Of a stretch of DNA of 64,000 nucleotides, positions 38,795 through 50,358 are shown piece after piece. This DNA comes from Mesorhizobium sp. J428 (GTDB lineage: Bacteria > Pseudomonadota > Alphaproteobacteria > Rhizobiales > Rhizobiaceae). The notes beneath the pieces were generated by a model that searched no databases, was not told the origin of the DNA, and saw only the letters and a list, made by a program, of their open reading frames with translations. Position 1 is the first letter of the stretch; each line of letters opens with the position of its first letter. The stretch covers positions 3,448,001 through 3,512,000 of the forward strand of contig NZ_JAJOMX010000001.1 in the NCBI RefSeq assembly GCF_024699925.1, in the 5' to 3' direction. A program made the position numbers and the translations under genes.

Positions 38795-38927
38795 GTGTCC
38801 CGTGTCGCAGGTGATACAAATCAAAGCGCGGGCTGGATCACGCCCCGCTTCGCCTTCTGCTCTAACGCGATAGGAGGATTCGCTCAGGCCGCGCAACCGC
38901 GCGGCCGGCAGCATATGGCACCAGGAC

Positions 38928-39866
38928 ATGGCAGAGACGGCAGTTCAGGCTTCGCCGAAGCGCGGCGACGAGAGGCTGGGGTTCATCCTGGTCACGCTGT
39001 CTGCTCTGTTCTGGAGCTTCGGCGGGGCGATCGCGCGGTTCGTCGAAGCGGGCGACAGCTGGACCGTCGTGTTCTGGCGCTCGGTCTGGGCGGCCGCGTT
39101 CCTGATCGGCTTCATGGTCTGGCGCGACGGCGTGCGCGGCACGCTGGCGCTGTTCAGGAAAATGGGTCTGCCGGGTGTCGCCGTGGGCATGTGCTTCGCG
39201 ATCGCCTCGACCAGCTTCGTCGTGGCGCTCGCCTACACGACGGTCGCGAACGTGGTACTGATGCAGGCCGGCGTGCCGCTGCTTGCCGCCCTGATGGGCT
39301 GGATCATCTTCCGCGAGCGTGTCTCGCTTCCAACCTGGTTCGCCATTGCCGCGGTGATCGCAGGCGTAGCGATCATGGTGTCTGAATCCTTCACCGGCGA
39401 CGTGTCGCCAATCGGCGACGGGCTGGCGCTGCTGATCGCGGTCGCCTTCTCCTCGGCCACCGTGATGACCCGCCGGTTCGCCCATGTGCGCATGACGCCG
39501 GCGACCTGTCTCGGCACGCTCATCGCGGCTGCCTTCGCCGCGACGCAGGCCTCGACCGTCATGGTGAGCGGCGTCGACATGGCGTGGCTGTTCGCCTTCG
39601 GCGCGCTCAATCTCGGTCTCGGCCTTGCGCTGTTCGCCACGGGCGCGCGGCTGATTCCAGCTGCCTTCGCAGCGCTTCTCGGGACACTCGAAACCGTCCT
39701 CGGCCCGGTCTGGGTGTGGCTGATCCACGGCGAAACGCCGTCGGCGCGCACCGTGCTCGGCGGGACGGTGATCTTCGCTGCCCTTCTCGTCCACATCGCG
39801 CTCGAATTCCGCCGCCAGGCGCAGCCGCGCAAGCCGGGCGTCACCGGCATGCCCGCGCCGCGCTGA
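38928..39866 (+). CDS. DMT-family (EamA) transporter
   Basis: The 312-residue protein has ten predicted membrane segments in two EamA repeats (LGFILVTLSALFWSFGGAIARFVEAG, and later LALLIAVAFSSATVMTRRFAHVR). EamA proteins usually export amino acids or other metabolites. The GETPSARTVLGGTVIFAALL end of the second repeat is typical. It is divergent from the ferric-reductase-like gene. The substrate cannot be predicted. Confidence 0.9.
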   Translation: MAETAVQASPKRGDERLGFILVTLSALFWSFGGAIARFVEAGDSWTVVFWRSVWAAAFLIGFMVWRDGVRGTLALFRKMGLPGVAVGMCFAIASTSFVVALAYTTVANVVLMQAGVPLLAALMGWIIFRERVSLPTWFAIAAVIAGVAIMVSESFTGDVSPIGDGLALLIAVAFSSATVMTRRFAHVRMTPATCLGTLIAAAFAATQASTVMVSGVDMAWLFAFGALNLGLGLALFATGARLIPAAFAALLGTLETVLGPVWVWLIHGETPSARTVLGGTVIFAALLVHIALEFRRQAQPRKPGVTGMPAPR

Positions 39867-40017
39867 GGTCCCCTGGGCGGCCTCTGGCCGGTTGCCGTTC
39901 CGTCCTGGATTTCGAGGCTTGCCGCACTGCGAAAACGCCAATAGGCTGGATTCAAACCCGGCCCTGAAGGACCGCTGTGGGAGCCGGGATTGGGGTTAAG
40001 ACAGAGGAGAATACTCG

Positions 40018-41112
40018 ATGCGCAAGGCAATCGGGATCACGGCCGCGACCGCACTGGCAAGCATCTTCGCCTTCGGCGCCTTCGCTCAGGAAAAAGTCGT
40101 CAACGTCTACAACTGGTCTGACTATATCGACGATTCCATCCTCGAGGACTTCACCAAGGAGACCGGGATCAAGGTCGTCTACGACGTGTTCGATTCCAAC
40201 GAGATCCTCGAAACCAAGCTGCTCGCGGGCGGTACCGGCTACGACGTCGTCGTTCCCACCGGTGCGTTCCTCGCGCGCCAGATCGAGGCCGGCGTGTTCC
40301 AGAAGCTCGACAAGGCGAAGCTGCCGAACATCTCCAACATGTGGGACGTGGTGGCCACCCAGACGGCGAAATACGATCCGGACAACGCCTATTCGGTCAA
40401 CTACATGTGGGGCACGACCGGCATCGGCTACAACGTCAAGAAGATCCAGGACGCGCTCGGCGTCGACAAGATCGACTCGTGGAAGACGGTGTTCGATCCG
40501 GAAGCGATGAAGAAGCTCAACGAGTGCGGCGTCTATATGCTCGACGCGCCGCAGGAGATCATCCCGACGGCCCTGAACTTCCTCGGCCTCAATCCGGACA
40601 GCCGTGACCCGGCCGAGCTCGCCAAGGCCGAGGAACTGCTGCTGGCCATCCGGCCCTACGTGCGCAAGTTCCACTCGTCCGAATACATCAACGCGCTCGC
40701 CAATGGCGACATCTGCCTCGCCGTCGGCTGGTCGGGCGACGTGTTCCAGGCGCGCGACCGCGCAGCAGAGGCCGACCAGGGCGTCGAGATCGCCTATTCC
40801 ATCCCCGCGGAAGGCGCGGAGATGTGGTTCGACCAACTGGCGATCCCGGCGGACGCCAAGCATGTCGACGAGGCGCATGCCTTCATCAACTACATCATGA
40901 AGCCGGAAGTGGCCGCCAAGGCCTCCAACTACGTCTTCTACGCCAACGGCAACAAGGCCTCGCAGGAGCTTCTCGACAAGGAGGTGCTCGACGACCCCGC
41001 CATCTATCCGGATGAGGCGACGATGGCGAAGCTCTTCATCACGCTGCCTTACGATCCGAAGACGCAGCGGCTGATCACCCGGAGCTGGACCAAGATCGTT
41101 TCTGGACAGTGA
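40018..41112 (+). CDS. potF: Polyamine ABC transporter substrate-binding protein
   Basis: The 364-residue protein has a signal peptide (ASIFAFGAFA/QEKVV) and the PotF/SpuD opening VVNVYNWSDYIDDSILEDFTKETGIKVVYDVFDSNE. Later VPTGAFLARQIEAGVFQKLDKAKLPN and CLAVGWSGDVFQAR are typical of putrescine/spermidine binders. It captures polyamine in the periplasm. An AGAGGAGA precedes the ATG. A terminator-like hairpin follows before the ATPase gene, which would raise this protein over the membrane parts. Confidence 0.92.
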   Translation: MRKAIGITAATALASIFAFGAFAQEKVVNVYNWSDYIDDSILEDFTKETGIKVVYDVFDSNEILETKLLAGGTGYDVVVPTGAFLARQIEAGVFQKLDKAKLPNISNMWDVVATQTAKYDPDNAYSVNYMWGTTGIGYNVKKIQDALGVDKIDSWKTVFDPEAMKKLNECGVYMLDAPQEIIPTALNFLGLNPDSRDPAELAKAEELLLAIRPYVRKFHSSEYINALANGDICLAVGWSGDVFQARDRAAEADQGVEIAYSIPAEGAEMWFDQLAIPADAKHVDEAHAFINYIMKPEVAAKASNYVFYANGNKASQELLDKEVLDDPAIYPDEATMAKLFITLPYDPKTQRLITRSWTKIVSGQ

Positions 41113-41119
41113 CATGAGA

Positions 41120-41146
41120 AAGCCCCGGCTCTCCCGGGGCTTTTTT
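41120..41146 (+). terminator. Partial terminator between potF and potG
   Basis: AAGCCCCGG and CCGGGGCTT form a 9-bp stem with a CTCTC loop, followed by TTTTTT. It fits a partial terminator that leaves more binding-protein mRNA than transporter mRNA. Confidence 0.85.
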
Positions 41147-41175
41147 CTTCGGGAATAGGGGGCGGGGGACGCCAC

Positions 41176-42315
41176 ATGAAATCGCTCGGCAGCATTCGCA
41201 GAAGCTTCGCGCCCTGGACGGACGCGACGGCGAAGCCTTACATTGTCTTCGAGAACGTCACGAAGAAGTTCTCCGACTTCGTCGCGGTCAACAACCTGTC
41301 GCTCGCCATCTACGAGCGCGAGTTCTTCGCGCTTCTGGGCGGGTCAGGTTCGGGCAAGTCGACGCTGCTGCGCATGCTTGCCGGCTTTGACGAGCCGACG
41401 TCGGGGCGCATCCTGCTGGACGGGCAGGACCTGCGCGGCATCCCGCCCTACAAGCGACCGCTCAACATGATGTTCCAGTCCTATGCGCTGTTCCCGCACA
41501 TGACGGTGGCGCAGAACATCGGCTTCGGTCTGAAGCAGGAAGGCGTGGCGAAGGCCGAGATCGACAAGCGCGTCGCCGAGATGCTCAAGCTGGTCAAGCT
41601 CGAGCAGTTCGCGCAGCGCAAGCCCCACCAGCTCTCGGGCGGCCAGCGGCAGCGCGTGGCGCTGGCCCGCTCGGTGGCGAAACGGCCGAAAGTGCTTTTG
41701 CTCGACGAGCCGCTCGGCGCGCTCGACAAGAAGCTGCGCGAGGAAACCCAGTTCGAGCTGATGGACTTGCAGCAGAACCTCGGCCTCACCTTCATCATCG
41801 TCACGCACGACCAGGAAGAGGCGATGACGATGGCAGACCGCATCGCCATCCTCGACAAAGGGCAACTGATGCAGGTCGCGACCCCGGCCGAGGTCTACGA
41901 GGCGCCGGTGTCGCGCTTCGTCGCCAACTTCGTCGGCAACGTCAACATGCTCGAAGGCAAGGTGGCGGAGCGCGCCGAGAAGACGGCCCGCATCACGGGC
42001 GCGAGCGGCGCTCAGATCACCGTGGAGAACGCCGGCGAGGCAAAGGCTGGCGACGAGGTCGCCTTCGCGATCCGGCCCGAGAAGATCAAGGTCTCGTCGC
42101 GCAGGCCCGAAGGGGCGGCCAATGCGATGGAGGGCGAAGTGTATGACCTCGCCTATCTTGGCGACATGACCGTCTATCATGTGAAGCTGTCGGACGGGCA
42201 GGTCGTGAAGGCCTGCGCCCTGAACAGTTCCCGCGTGACGGAAGACCCGCTGACGTGGAACGACAAGGCCTGGATTTCCTTCGCGCCCGACGCCGGCGTC
42301 GTGCTGACGCGCTAG
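41176..42315 (+). CDS. potG: Polyamine ABC transporter ATP-binding protein
   Basis: The 379-residue cytoplasmic ATPase has Walker A GGSGSGKST, the ABC signature LSGGQRQRVALARS, Walker B VLLLDEPLGALD and a switch His in VTHDQEEAM. The C-terminal TOBE domain (about 285-375) is typical of the PotA/PotG and MalK group. It energises the PotH/PotI permeases encoded next. It lies ten bases before the permease gene, in the same operon. Confidence 0.93.
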   Translation: MKSLGSIRRSFAPWTDATAKPYIVFENVTKKFSDFVAVNNLSLAIYEREFFALLGGSGSGKSTLLRMLAGFDEPTSGRILLDGQDLRGIPPYKRPLNMMFQSYALFPHMTVAQNIGFGLKQEGVAKAEIDKRVAEMLKLVKLEQFAQRKPHQLSGGQRQRVALARSVAKRPKVLLLDEPLGALDKKLREETQFELMDLQQNLGLTFIIVTHDQEEAMTMADRIAILDKGQLMQVATPAEVYEAPVSRFVANFVGNVNMLEGKVAERAEKTARITGASGAQITVENAGEAKAGDEVAFAIRPEKIKVSSRRPEGAANAMEGEVYDLAYLGDMTVYHVKLSDGQVVKACALNSSRVTEDPLTWNDKAWISFAPDAGVVLTR

Positions 42316-42325
42316 GAGAAGGCGC

Positions 42326-43294
42326 ATGTCCGATCTCAGCACGTCCCTTCCGCAAGCCACTGTTCCGCGACCCGATGTCGTGACGCATACGCTGTGGGGC
42401 GCCATCAGCAGCCGGCTGGTGATCGCCGTCCCGTACCTCTGGCTGCTGGTCCTGTTCCTCATACCGTTCCTGATCGTCTTCAAGATCTCGCTGTCGCAAA
42501 CGGCGATCGCGATGCCGCCCTATACGCCCACCTTCGACCTCTCGGCCGGCATTTCGGGCCTGTGGGAGGGGATCAGGGAATTCTCCTTCGACAATTATCT
42601 CTGGCTCGTCGACGATCCGCTCTACTTCAACGCCTATGTGTCGAGCGTGGTCATTGCCGGCATCTCGACCTTCCTCGCCCTTCTCGTCGGGTTCCCCATC
42701 GCCTACGGCATGGCGCGCGCGCCGACGACGCTGCGTCCGCTCCTCCTGATGCTGGTCATCCTGCCGTTCTGGACGAGCTTCCTGATCCGCGTCTACGCCT
42801 GGATCGGCATCCTGAAGCCCGAGGGACTGCTCAACCAGTTCCTGATCTGGACCGGCATTATCGACCAGCCGCTGATCATCCTGAACACGCACACGGCGAT
42901 CTTCATCGGCATCGTCTATTCCTACCTGCCCTTCATGGTCCTGCCGCTCTATTCGACGCTGGAGAAGATGGACTATTCACTGATCGAGGCCGCGCAGGAT
43001 CTCGGCTGTCCGCCGATTTCGGCGTTCTGGAAGATCACCTTCCCGCTGGCAATGCCCGGCATCGTCGCCGGCTGCCTGCTGGTCTTCATCCCGGCGACCG
43101 GCGAGTTCGTCATCCCCGACCTGCTCGGCGGGTCGCAGACGCTGATGATCGGCAAGACGCTGTGGAACGAGTTCTTCGCCAACCGCGACTGGCCGGTCTC
43201 TTCGGCCGTGGCGGTCATCCTGCTCCTGCTGCTGGTCGTGCCGATGATGTTCTTCCAGCGTGCGCAGGCCAAGGCGCAGGAAGAGGGACGGTGA
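42326..43294 (+). CDS. potH: Polyamine ABC transporter permease 1
   Basis: The 322-residue protein has six membrane segments and the permease EAA loop (LIEAAQDLGCPPISAFWKITFPLAMPGI). The N-terminal hydrophobic segment is VIAVPYLWLLVLFLIPFLIVFKISLS, as in PotH/PotB. It forms the inner-membrane channel with the next gene's product, which starts one base after this stop. Confidence 0.93.
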   Translation: MSDLSTSLPQATVPRPDVVTHTLWGAISSRLVIAVPYLWLLVLFLIPFLIVFKISLSQTAIAMPPYTPTFDLSAGISGLWEGIREFSFDNYLWLVDDPLYFNAYVSSVVIAGISTFLALLVGFPIAYGMARAPTTLRPLLLMLVILPFWTSFLIRVYAWIGILKPEGLLNQFLIWTGIIDQPLIILNTHTAIFIGIVYSYLPFMVLPLYSTLEKMDYSLIEAAQDLGCPPISAFWKITFPLAMPGIVAGCLLVFIPATGEFVIPDLLGGSQTLMIGKTLWNEFFANRDWPVSSAVAVILLLLLVVPMMFFQRAQAKAQEEGR

Positions 43295-43295
43295 G

Positions 43296-44114
43296 ATGAG
43301 CCCGACCTGGTCCCGGTTCAACATCGCCTCGGTCGTGCTGGGCTTCGCGTTCCTCTACCTGCCGATCGTCCTTCTGGTGATCTTCTCGTTCAACGAATCG
43401 AAGCTGGTCACCGTCTGGGCCGGCTTCTCGACCAAGTGGTACGGCGAGCTGTTCCGCAACCAGAGCCTCATGGATGCCGCCTGGGTGACCGCGCGCGTCG
43501 CCTTCCTGTCCGCGACCTTCGCCACCATCCTCGGCACGATGGCAGCCCTCGCACTCACCCGCTACACGCGCTTCCGCGGCCGCATGCTGTTCTCGGGCAT
43601 GGTCTTCGCGCCGCTGGTGATGCCCGAAGTCATCACCGGCCTGTCGCTGCTCCTTCTGTTCGTCGCCGTCGGCCTCGACCGCGGCTTCCTCACCGTGACG
43701 CTGGCGCACATCACCTTCTCGATGTGCTTCGTCGCCGTGGTCGTGCAGTCGCGGCTGATGACCTTCGATCGCTCGCTCGAGGAAGCGGCGATGGACCTGG
43801 GCGCGACGCCGGCGAAGACCTTCTTCCAGATCACGCTGCCGGTCATCCTGCCGGCGGTGGTCTCGGGCTGGATGCTCGCCTTCACGCTGTCGCTCGACGA
43901 CCTGGTCATCGCCAGCTTCACGTCGGGCCCAGGCGCGACCACGCTGCCGATGAAGATCTACAGCCAGGTGCGTCTCGGCGTGACCCCGGAGATCAACGCC
44001 GCCTGCACCATCCTGATCGGCATCGTGGCGACCGGCGTCATCATCGCCTCGATCGTCAACAAACGCCGCGAGGTCCAGCGGCTGCGCGACGAAAGGGCGG
44101 CCGAGCGCGGCTAA
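43296..44114 (+). CDS. potI: Polyamine ABC transporter permease 2
   Basis: The 272-residue protein has six membrane segments and an EAA loop (LEEAAMDLGATPAKTFFQITLPVILPAVVSG). The SLDDLVIASFTSGPGATTLPMKIYSQVRLGVTPEINA segment is characteristic of PotI/PotC. ATG 43296 was chosen over the longer open frame because it follows the potH stop directly. It completes the transporter. Confidence 0.93.
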   Translation: MSPTWSRFNIASVVLGFAFLYLPIVLLVIFSFNESKLVTVWAGFSTKWYGELFRNQSLMDAAWVTARVAFLSATFATILGTMAALALTRYTRFRGRMLFSGMVFAPLVMPEVITGLSLLLLFVAVGLDRGFLTVTLAHITFSMCFVAVVVQSRLMTFDRSLEEAAMDLGATPAKTFFQITLPVILPAVVSGWMLAFTLSLDDLVIASFTSGPGATTLPMKIYSQVRLGVTPEINAACTILIGIVATGVIIASIVNKRREVQRLRDERAAERG

Positions 44115-44356
44115 GGTCCGCGCGGCGGCCGCAAAAGGGCGACCACCAGCCAGATCGGCAGGATCACCATCGAGCCGAGGATGAGGTTCGGTAGCGCCCA
44201 GGCCGCACCCTGCTGCAGCAGTTCCATCGTCCGCTCCGGCGTGAGGCCGAGTTCGATCAGGATGTCGGCGGCAGACAGGTCGAGCGCCGACAGGGCCGCG
44301 CCCGTCAGCAGCGATACGACCACGATCTTGAATACGCCGGAAATGATCCTGAACAT
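44111..44356 (-). CDS. Small two-helix membrane protein (DUF6460-like)
   Basis: The 81-residue protein has two hydrophobic segments (IVVVSLLTGAALSAL and ALPNLILGSMVILPIWLVVALL) separated by a short helix (LIELGLTPERTMELLQQG). It resembles DUF6460 proteins, which I recall as small integral-membrane proteins of unknown function in rhizobia. It overlaps the end of potI by four bases on the opposite strand. Confidence 0.65.
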   Translation of the reverse strand: MFRIISGVFKIVVVSLLTGAALSALDLSAADILIELGLTPERTMELLQQGAAWALPNLILGSMVILPIWLVVALLRPPRGP

Positions 44357-44422
44357 TCCGCGTCCCGCCTGCAGGGCGAGACTATAGCGATTCGCCGCTG
44401 AGTTGAATCGGTCTCGCGCCGG

Positions 44423-46234
44423 CTACGGCTCGAATGTCGCCAAAACCGCCGACATGTAGGGCGCATCCCAGGATCCTCCGATAAAGAAGAACCTTGGTTC
44501 CTCTGTCGGAGATTGTGCCGGCTGCGCCCCGGCAGGCGCGCGCTTGTCGAGGCTGAGCGAGAGCGCGAGGCTGCGGCCGACGAAGGGCACGATTCCGTTG
44601 AGCGTCAGGGTGTCGCCCGACGTCCACGCCTTGGCCGCATCGATCCGCGCGACCCCGTTGCCGATCGTTGCCTTGAACTCCGCGCCCTCGATCGCGAGGG
44701 AGCCGCCTCCGACCGCGCTGAGCGGGAAGAACCCCGCGCCAGGCTGGTTTGCTCTCAGCTTGTCGAGGTTGAAGTCCTGCAGCGAACCCGCCCCGAGCTT
44801 GCCGCTGATCGTGCCCTCGGTCATGTAGGGCAAGGAGGTCGTGTCGGTGATCGGGCTCTTGAGCACGACGCTCAGCGACCCCTTCGCCTGCGGGGCGTTG
44901 CGGCTCCAACTGACCCGCTCCGCCATCTGCGCCCAGTCGATCCCGACCGCCGAGACCCGCATCTCGCCAATCTCGCCCTCCGGCTTGCGGTCGACCCGGA
45001 ATCCGGCCTGGATCTCGCCTCCGAGCGCGGTGGCGTCGGAGATGTCGAATGCGGCGAAGCCGCTTCTCACCTGTGCCGTCGCGGCGACGTCGGTCAGCTG
45101 GATGCCGCCGCCTGTCGCGCGCCCCGCCGAAAGGCGCAGGTCGAGGCTCAACTGATCCGTGAAGGCGAGGTCAAAGACCGGGCGGTCCGAGGTCTGGCTG
45201 AGAGGCGCGGAGAAGGCGGCAAGGAAGCGCCCGAGATCGAGCGTCTCGAAGGCGAGCGTGCCCGACACGCTCGGCACCGGCCCGGACAGGGCGAGCTCCA
45301 GCGCACCCGCGCCCGGATTCTCGTTGATCGTCAGACGTGCGTCGGAGAGCTTCACGCCGTTCATGTCGCCGGTCGCGTTGCCAGTCAGGGAAAGCGCACC
45401 CATCGCGGCGCCCGGCGGGATGTCGGTCTGCGACCATTCGAGCGCCCGGCGCACGGAAGGCGAGCTCGCCGTCAGTGACCCATCGAAGGAGAAGCCTTCG
45501 CTGCGCGACACCACGCCCGAGAATGCAGCCTTGAACGGATCGGACTCGAAGGAGGCCGTCACCGCGCTCGCGTCGTGGGCGGCGAGCTTCAGCGGGGCGT
45601 CGACGCGCACGGCGTATCGAATGGATTCGCCTCGCCATATGCCGCTGCCGTTGAGCAGCGCCGGCGAGGCCGCCGTGCCCCATTCGGCCATCCCGCTCAG
45701 GTCGGTGGCAATGTCGCGGTCGCCCGTCGCGGTGACCAGTCGTCCCTCCGAGAAGCGGATGACGCCGAGGGCGGGACCGCCGCGCGGCATGTCCTTTCCG
45801 GCCGACTTGAGGATTTCGGCAAGACGCCCGCCGTCGGGCAGGAAGGGGAGGTGGAAGCGCTGGCTGATCTGCTCGACGCGCAGCACGGGACGCTCCAGCG
45901 TCACCATGTCGAACTCGATCCAGCCGAGCAGCGCCTGCCAGGTGGACAGGTTGACGACCAGCCGTTCGGTCTCCAGCACAGGCGGAGCGTCGGGCGCGCC
46001 CCAGCGACGGAAGCTGACATTCTCGAAGACGGCCTTGAGCGAGGGCCACAGCACGAGGTCCGGAGCCTCGCCGAGCGTCACCCGGTATCCGGTGCGCGCC
46101 GACAGTTCCTGCGAGATACGGGTGCGCACGATCTGGGTGGAGGCGATGAGCGGCAGGGAGACCAGCACGAGCGCGATCGCGACGCAGGCCGCGACAACCA
46201 CCCAGATGGCTTTCCTGACAAGGGGAGCCGGCAT
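44423..46234 (-). CDS. AsmA-family protein
   Basis: The 603-residue protein has one N-terminal membrane segment (AIWVVVAACVAIALVLVSLPLI), followed by the AsmA start (RISQELSARTGYRVTLGEAPDLVLWPSLKAVFENVSF). A long beta-rich body runs to a C-terminal AsmA_2-like region (LSLDLRLSAGRATGGGIQLTDVAATAQVRSG). AsmA-like proteins are thought to help lipid movement between membranes. It is divergent from the acetoacetyl-CoA synthetase gene, with no obvious functional link. Confidence 0.88.
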   Translation of the reverse strand: MPAPLVRKAIWVVVAACVAIALVLVSLPLIASTQIVRTRISQELSARTGYRVTLGEAPDLVLWPSLKAVFENVSFRRWGAPDAPPVLETERLVVNLSTWQALLGWIEFDMVTLERPVLRVEQISQRFHLPFLPDGGRLAEILKSAGKDMPRGGPALGVIRFSEGRLVTATGDRDIATDLSGMAEWGTAASPALLNGSGIWRGESIRYAVRVDAPLKLAAHDASAVTASFESDPFKAAFSGVVSRSEGFSFDGSLTASSPSVRRALEWSQTDIPPGAAMGALSLTGNATGDMNGVKLSDARLTINENPGAGALELALSGPVPSVSGTLAFETLDLGRFLAAFSAPLSQTSDRPVFDLAFTDQLSLDLRLSAGRATGGGIQLTDVAATAQVRSGFAAFDISDATALGGEIQAGFRVDRKPEGEIGEMRVSAVGIDWAQMAERVSWSRNAPQAKGSLSVVLKSPITDTTSLPYMTEGTISGKLGAGSLQDFNLDKLRANQPGAGFFPLSAVGGGSLAIEGAEFKATIGNGVARIDAAKAWTSGDTLTLNGIVPFVGRSLALSLSLDKRAPAGAQPAQSPTEEPRFFFIGGSWDAPYMSAVLATFEP

Positions 46235-46409
46235 ACATCCTCAATGTCGGTCATTTAGCGCCGACATGCCCCGTTTATCGTAAGGAGGTGCCTTTTCAAG
46301 CCATTGTGGCTGGTCAATGACGGTTGCACACAAGCCTTACGTATTTCTGCGACTTGCCCTCGAAGGACGCTACATGCATAACCCGGTCGCTTCCGGGAGA
46401 GAGTTGCCG

Positions 46410-48368
<1,959 letters not shown>

Positions 48369-48414
48369 AGCCCGGGCTTGGTTAACGATTTATGACGGCG
48401 AAATTTACCTAGAC

Positions 48415-48599
48415 TTCAGGGGTGGTACACTTCCGTAAACATCGGCGTACTCCGGTAAGGAGTTGTTAAGAAGCCACCCTGATAGTCGTGTGTAACTTGA
48501 GGGAGAAATCCCTGCGTCCGGCCTGGCCGGATCCAGCCATTCGCTCAAGCCCCGTGTGACAGCAAATCTGACTGAGGCGCCATCGGCGCCTCTCTTTTT
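48415..48599 (+). ncRNA. Candidate structured RNA ending in a strong terminator
   Basis: This 185-base stretch has no credible protein but dense self-complementarity. One part pairs CAGGGGTGG (48417) with CCACCCTG (48474), enclosing the hairpin ACTCC-GGTAA-GGAGT (48449-48463). A second part pairs CTTGAG (48496) with CTCAAG (48544), enclosing a GAAA-tetraloop hairpin (48502-48511) and TCCGGC-CTG-GCCGGA (48517-48531). A rho-independent terminator follows at 48574. I do not recognise a known RNA family. It could be a trans-acting small RNA or the structured 3' end of the acetoacetyl-CoA synthetase mRNA. Confidence 0.5.
48574..48599 (+). terminator. Strong rho-independent terminator
   Basis: GAGGCGCC and GGCGCCTC form a perfect 8-bp stem with an ATC loop, then TCTTTTT. 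It can only work on the plus strand, since the other side has no T-run. Confidence 0.85.
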
Positions 48600-48650
48600 G
48601 CCTGGAGCAGGCCGGACCAAAAGGCCCTGCGCGCTTCTGTTGGAATTGCT

Positions 48651-50342
48651 CTAGAGTTCCGCCTCGCGGTCGCGCATCAGGGCGCCCGACAACAGCGCCA
48701 CGGGCACCAGCGAGGTCGCGATGATGGCCAGCGCGGCGATCGCCCCGTCCTCGACGACCCCGCGCGAGGCGTTCTCGTAGACATAAGTCGCGAGCGTGTT
48801 GAAGCCGAAGGGCCTGAGCAGGATCGTCGCCGAGAGCTCCTTGATCGTGTCGACGAACACCAGCACCGTCGCGGTGAAGATCGCGGGGCCGAGCAGCGGC
48901 AGGATCACCGTCGTCGCGCTCTGCATCGGCGTACGCCCGAGGCTGCGGGCGGCCTCGTCGAGATTGGGCGGCAGCTTCTCGATTCCCGACCGGATCGAGC
49001 CCTCGGCGAGCGCGAGGAAGCGCAGCGAGCAGGCGAGGATCACGGCCATCGCCGATCCGGAGATCAACAGTCCGGTCGAAACGCCGAGATACTGCCGGGC
49101 CAATGCGTCGACGCCGTTGTCGAAGCGGGCAAGCACGAACAGCAGCCCGAGGCCGAGGATCGTGCCGGGCAGGGCGTATCCCAGCGTCGCGAGCCTGACC
49201 AGCATCCCCATCTCGCGCGTGCGCGCCAGCCGCAGCGCATAGGTGAGCAAGAGGGCCGCCGAGACGGTGATGACCGCCGTGCCCGTCGCCGCGACGACGC
49301 TGTGGAACAGCGCCCAGCCGAGGGTGGGATCGAAAAACTGATCGAGCCGCCGCATGGCATAGCGCGCGAAGACGTAGAGCGGGATGCCGAAGCCGGCGAG
49401 AACGGGGAGGGCAGCCGCGGCCGTCGCAAGCAGCGCCCGCCAGCCCCGCAGGACGGTGCGCGGCGGCCTGACCTTCATCTGCGTCGCGCGCGCCGAGTGG
49501 AAGCGCTGGTTGCGCCGCGCCCAGCGCTCGGCCCACAGGACGGCAAAGACGATGGCGAGCATCAGGAGCGCGATCTGCGCGGCACCTTCGAGGCTGCCGC
49601 GATTGAGCCAGGTGGAATAGACGGAGAAGGTGAGCGTGCGCACGCCGAGATATTCCGACGCGCCGATGTCGTTCAGCGTCTCCATCAGCACCAGCGCCAC
49701 GCCGGCCGCGATGGCGGGCTTGGCCACGGGCAGCAGGATGCGCGTCAAGACCTTGAAGGGCGACGCGCCGAGCGTGCGCGCCACGTCCGCGATGTTGCGA
49801 CCCTGCATGATGAAGACGATGCGGGTCGTCATGTAGACATAGGGAAACAGCACCGCCGACATGACCAGCGCCGCCCCGGCCGTCGAGCGGATGTCGGGGA
49901 ACCAGTAGTCCGCGCGGGTCTGGAAGCCGAACAGCGCCCGGATCGCGCTCTGGACCGGGCCGGAGAAATGGAAGAACTCGGCGAAGGCATAGGCCGCGAG
50001 ATAGGGCGGCACGGCAAAGGGCAAGACCAGCGCCCAGGACAGCAGACGGCGGAACGGAAAGTCGAACGCCACCACCAGCCAGGCGCTGACGACGCCGATC
50101 GAGGCCGTGCCGAGCGTGACCAGGAAGAGCAGCAGCGCCGTGGTCCGCACGGCGCCCGGCAGCACGTTGCGGAGCAGGTGGGGCCAGTCCTCGCCGCTGC
50201 CCGACAGGGCGATGAAGGCGAGTGCGACGACGGGTGCGAGCACCGCAGCCGCGATCAGCACCGCCGGCAGGAGCGCCAGCGCATGACGCGGCCGCCGGAC
50301 GCGCGACGAACGATCGCTATGTGCCTTTTCCACCAGTGTCAT
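48651..50342 (-). CDS. Ferric iron ABC transporter permease
   Basis: The 563-residue protein is a fused double permease with about 12 membrane segments, as in FbpB/SfuB/AfuB. Each half has an EAA-type loop (VARTLGASPFKVLTRILLPVAKPAI and LDEAARSLGRTPMQSATTVILPLLGPAI). It takes iron from the periplasmic binding protein encoded just upstream. ATG 50342 follows the binding-protein gene after 70 bases that contain a strong stem-loop. No ATPase gene lies next to it, so that subunit is encoded elsewhere. Confidence 0.9.
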   Translation of the reverse strand: MTLVEKAHSDRSSRVRRPRHALALLPAVLIAAAVLAPVVALAFIALSGSGEDWPHLLRNVLPGAVRTTALLLFLVTLGTASIGVVSAWLVVAFDFPFRRLLSWALVLPFAVPPYLAAYAFAEFFHFSGPVQSAIRALFGFQTRADYWFPDIRSTAGAALVMSAVLFPYVYMTTRIVFIMQGRNIADVARTLGASPFKVLTRILLPVAKPAIAAGVALVLMETLNDIGASEYLGVRTLTFSVYSTWLNRGSLEGAAQIALLMLAIVFAVLWAERWARRNQRFHSARATQMKVRPPRTVLRGWRALLATAAAALPVLAGFGIPLYVFARYAMRRLDQFFDPTLGWALFHSVVAATGTAVITVSAALLLTYALRLARTREMGMLVRLATLGYALPGTILGLGLLFVLARFDNGVDALARQYLGVSTGLLISGSAMAVILACSLRFLALAEGSIRSGIEKLPPNLDEAARSLGRTPMQSATTVILPLLGPAIFTATVLVFVDTIKELSATILLRPFGFNTLATYVYENASRGVVEDGAIAALAIIATSLVPVALLSGALMRDREAEL

Positions 50343-50358
50343 GCGGTGCTCGTCACGA

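Noticed and set aside
48600..48650. An imperfect GCAGGCC/GGCCCTGC hairpin as a second terminator for the iron permease
   Set aside because: The stem has a bulge, and I could not show a convincing T-run in the right place. I left it out of the features.
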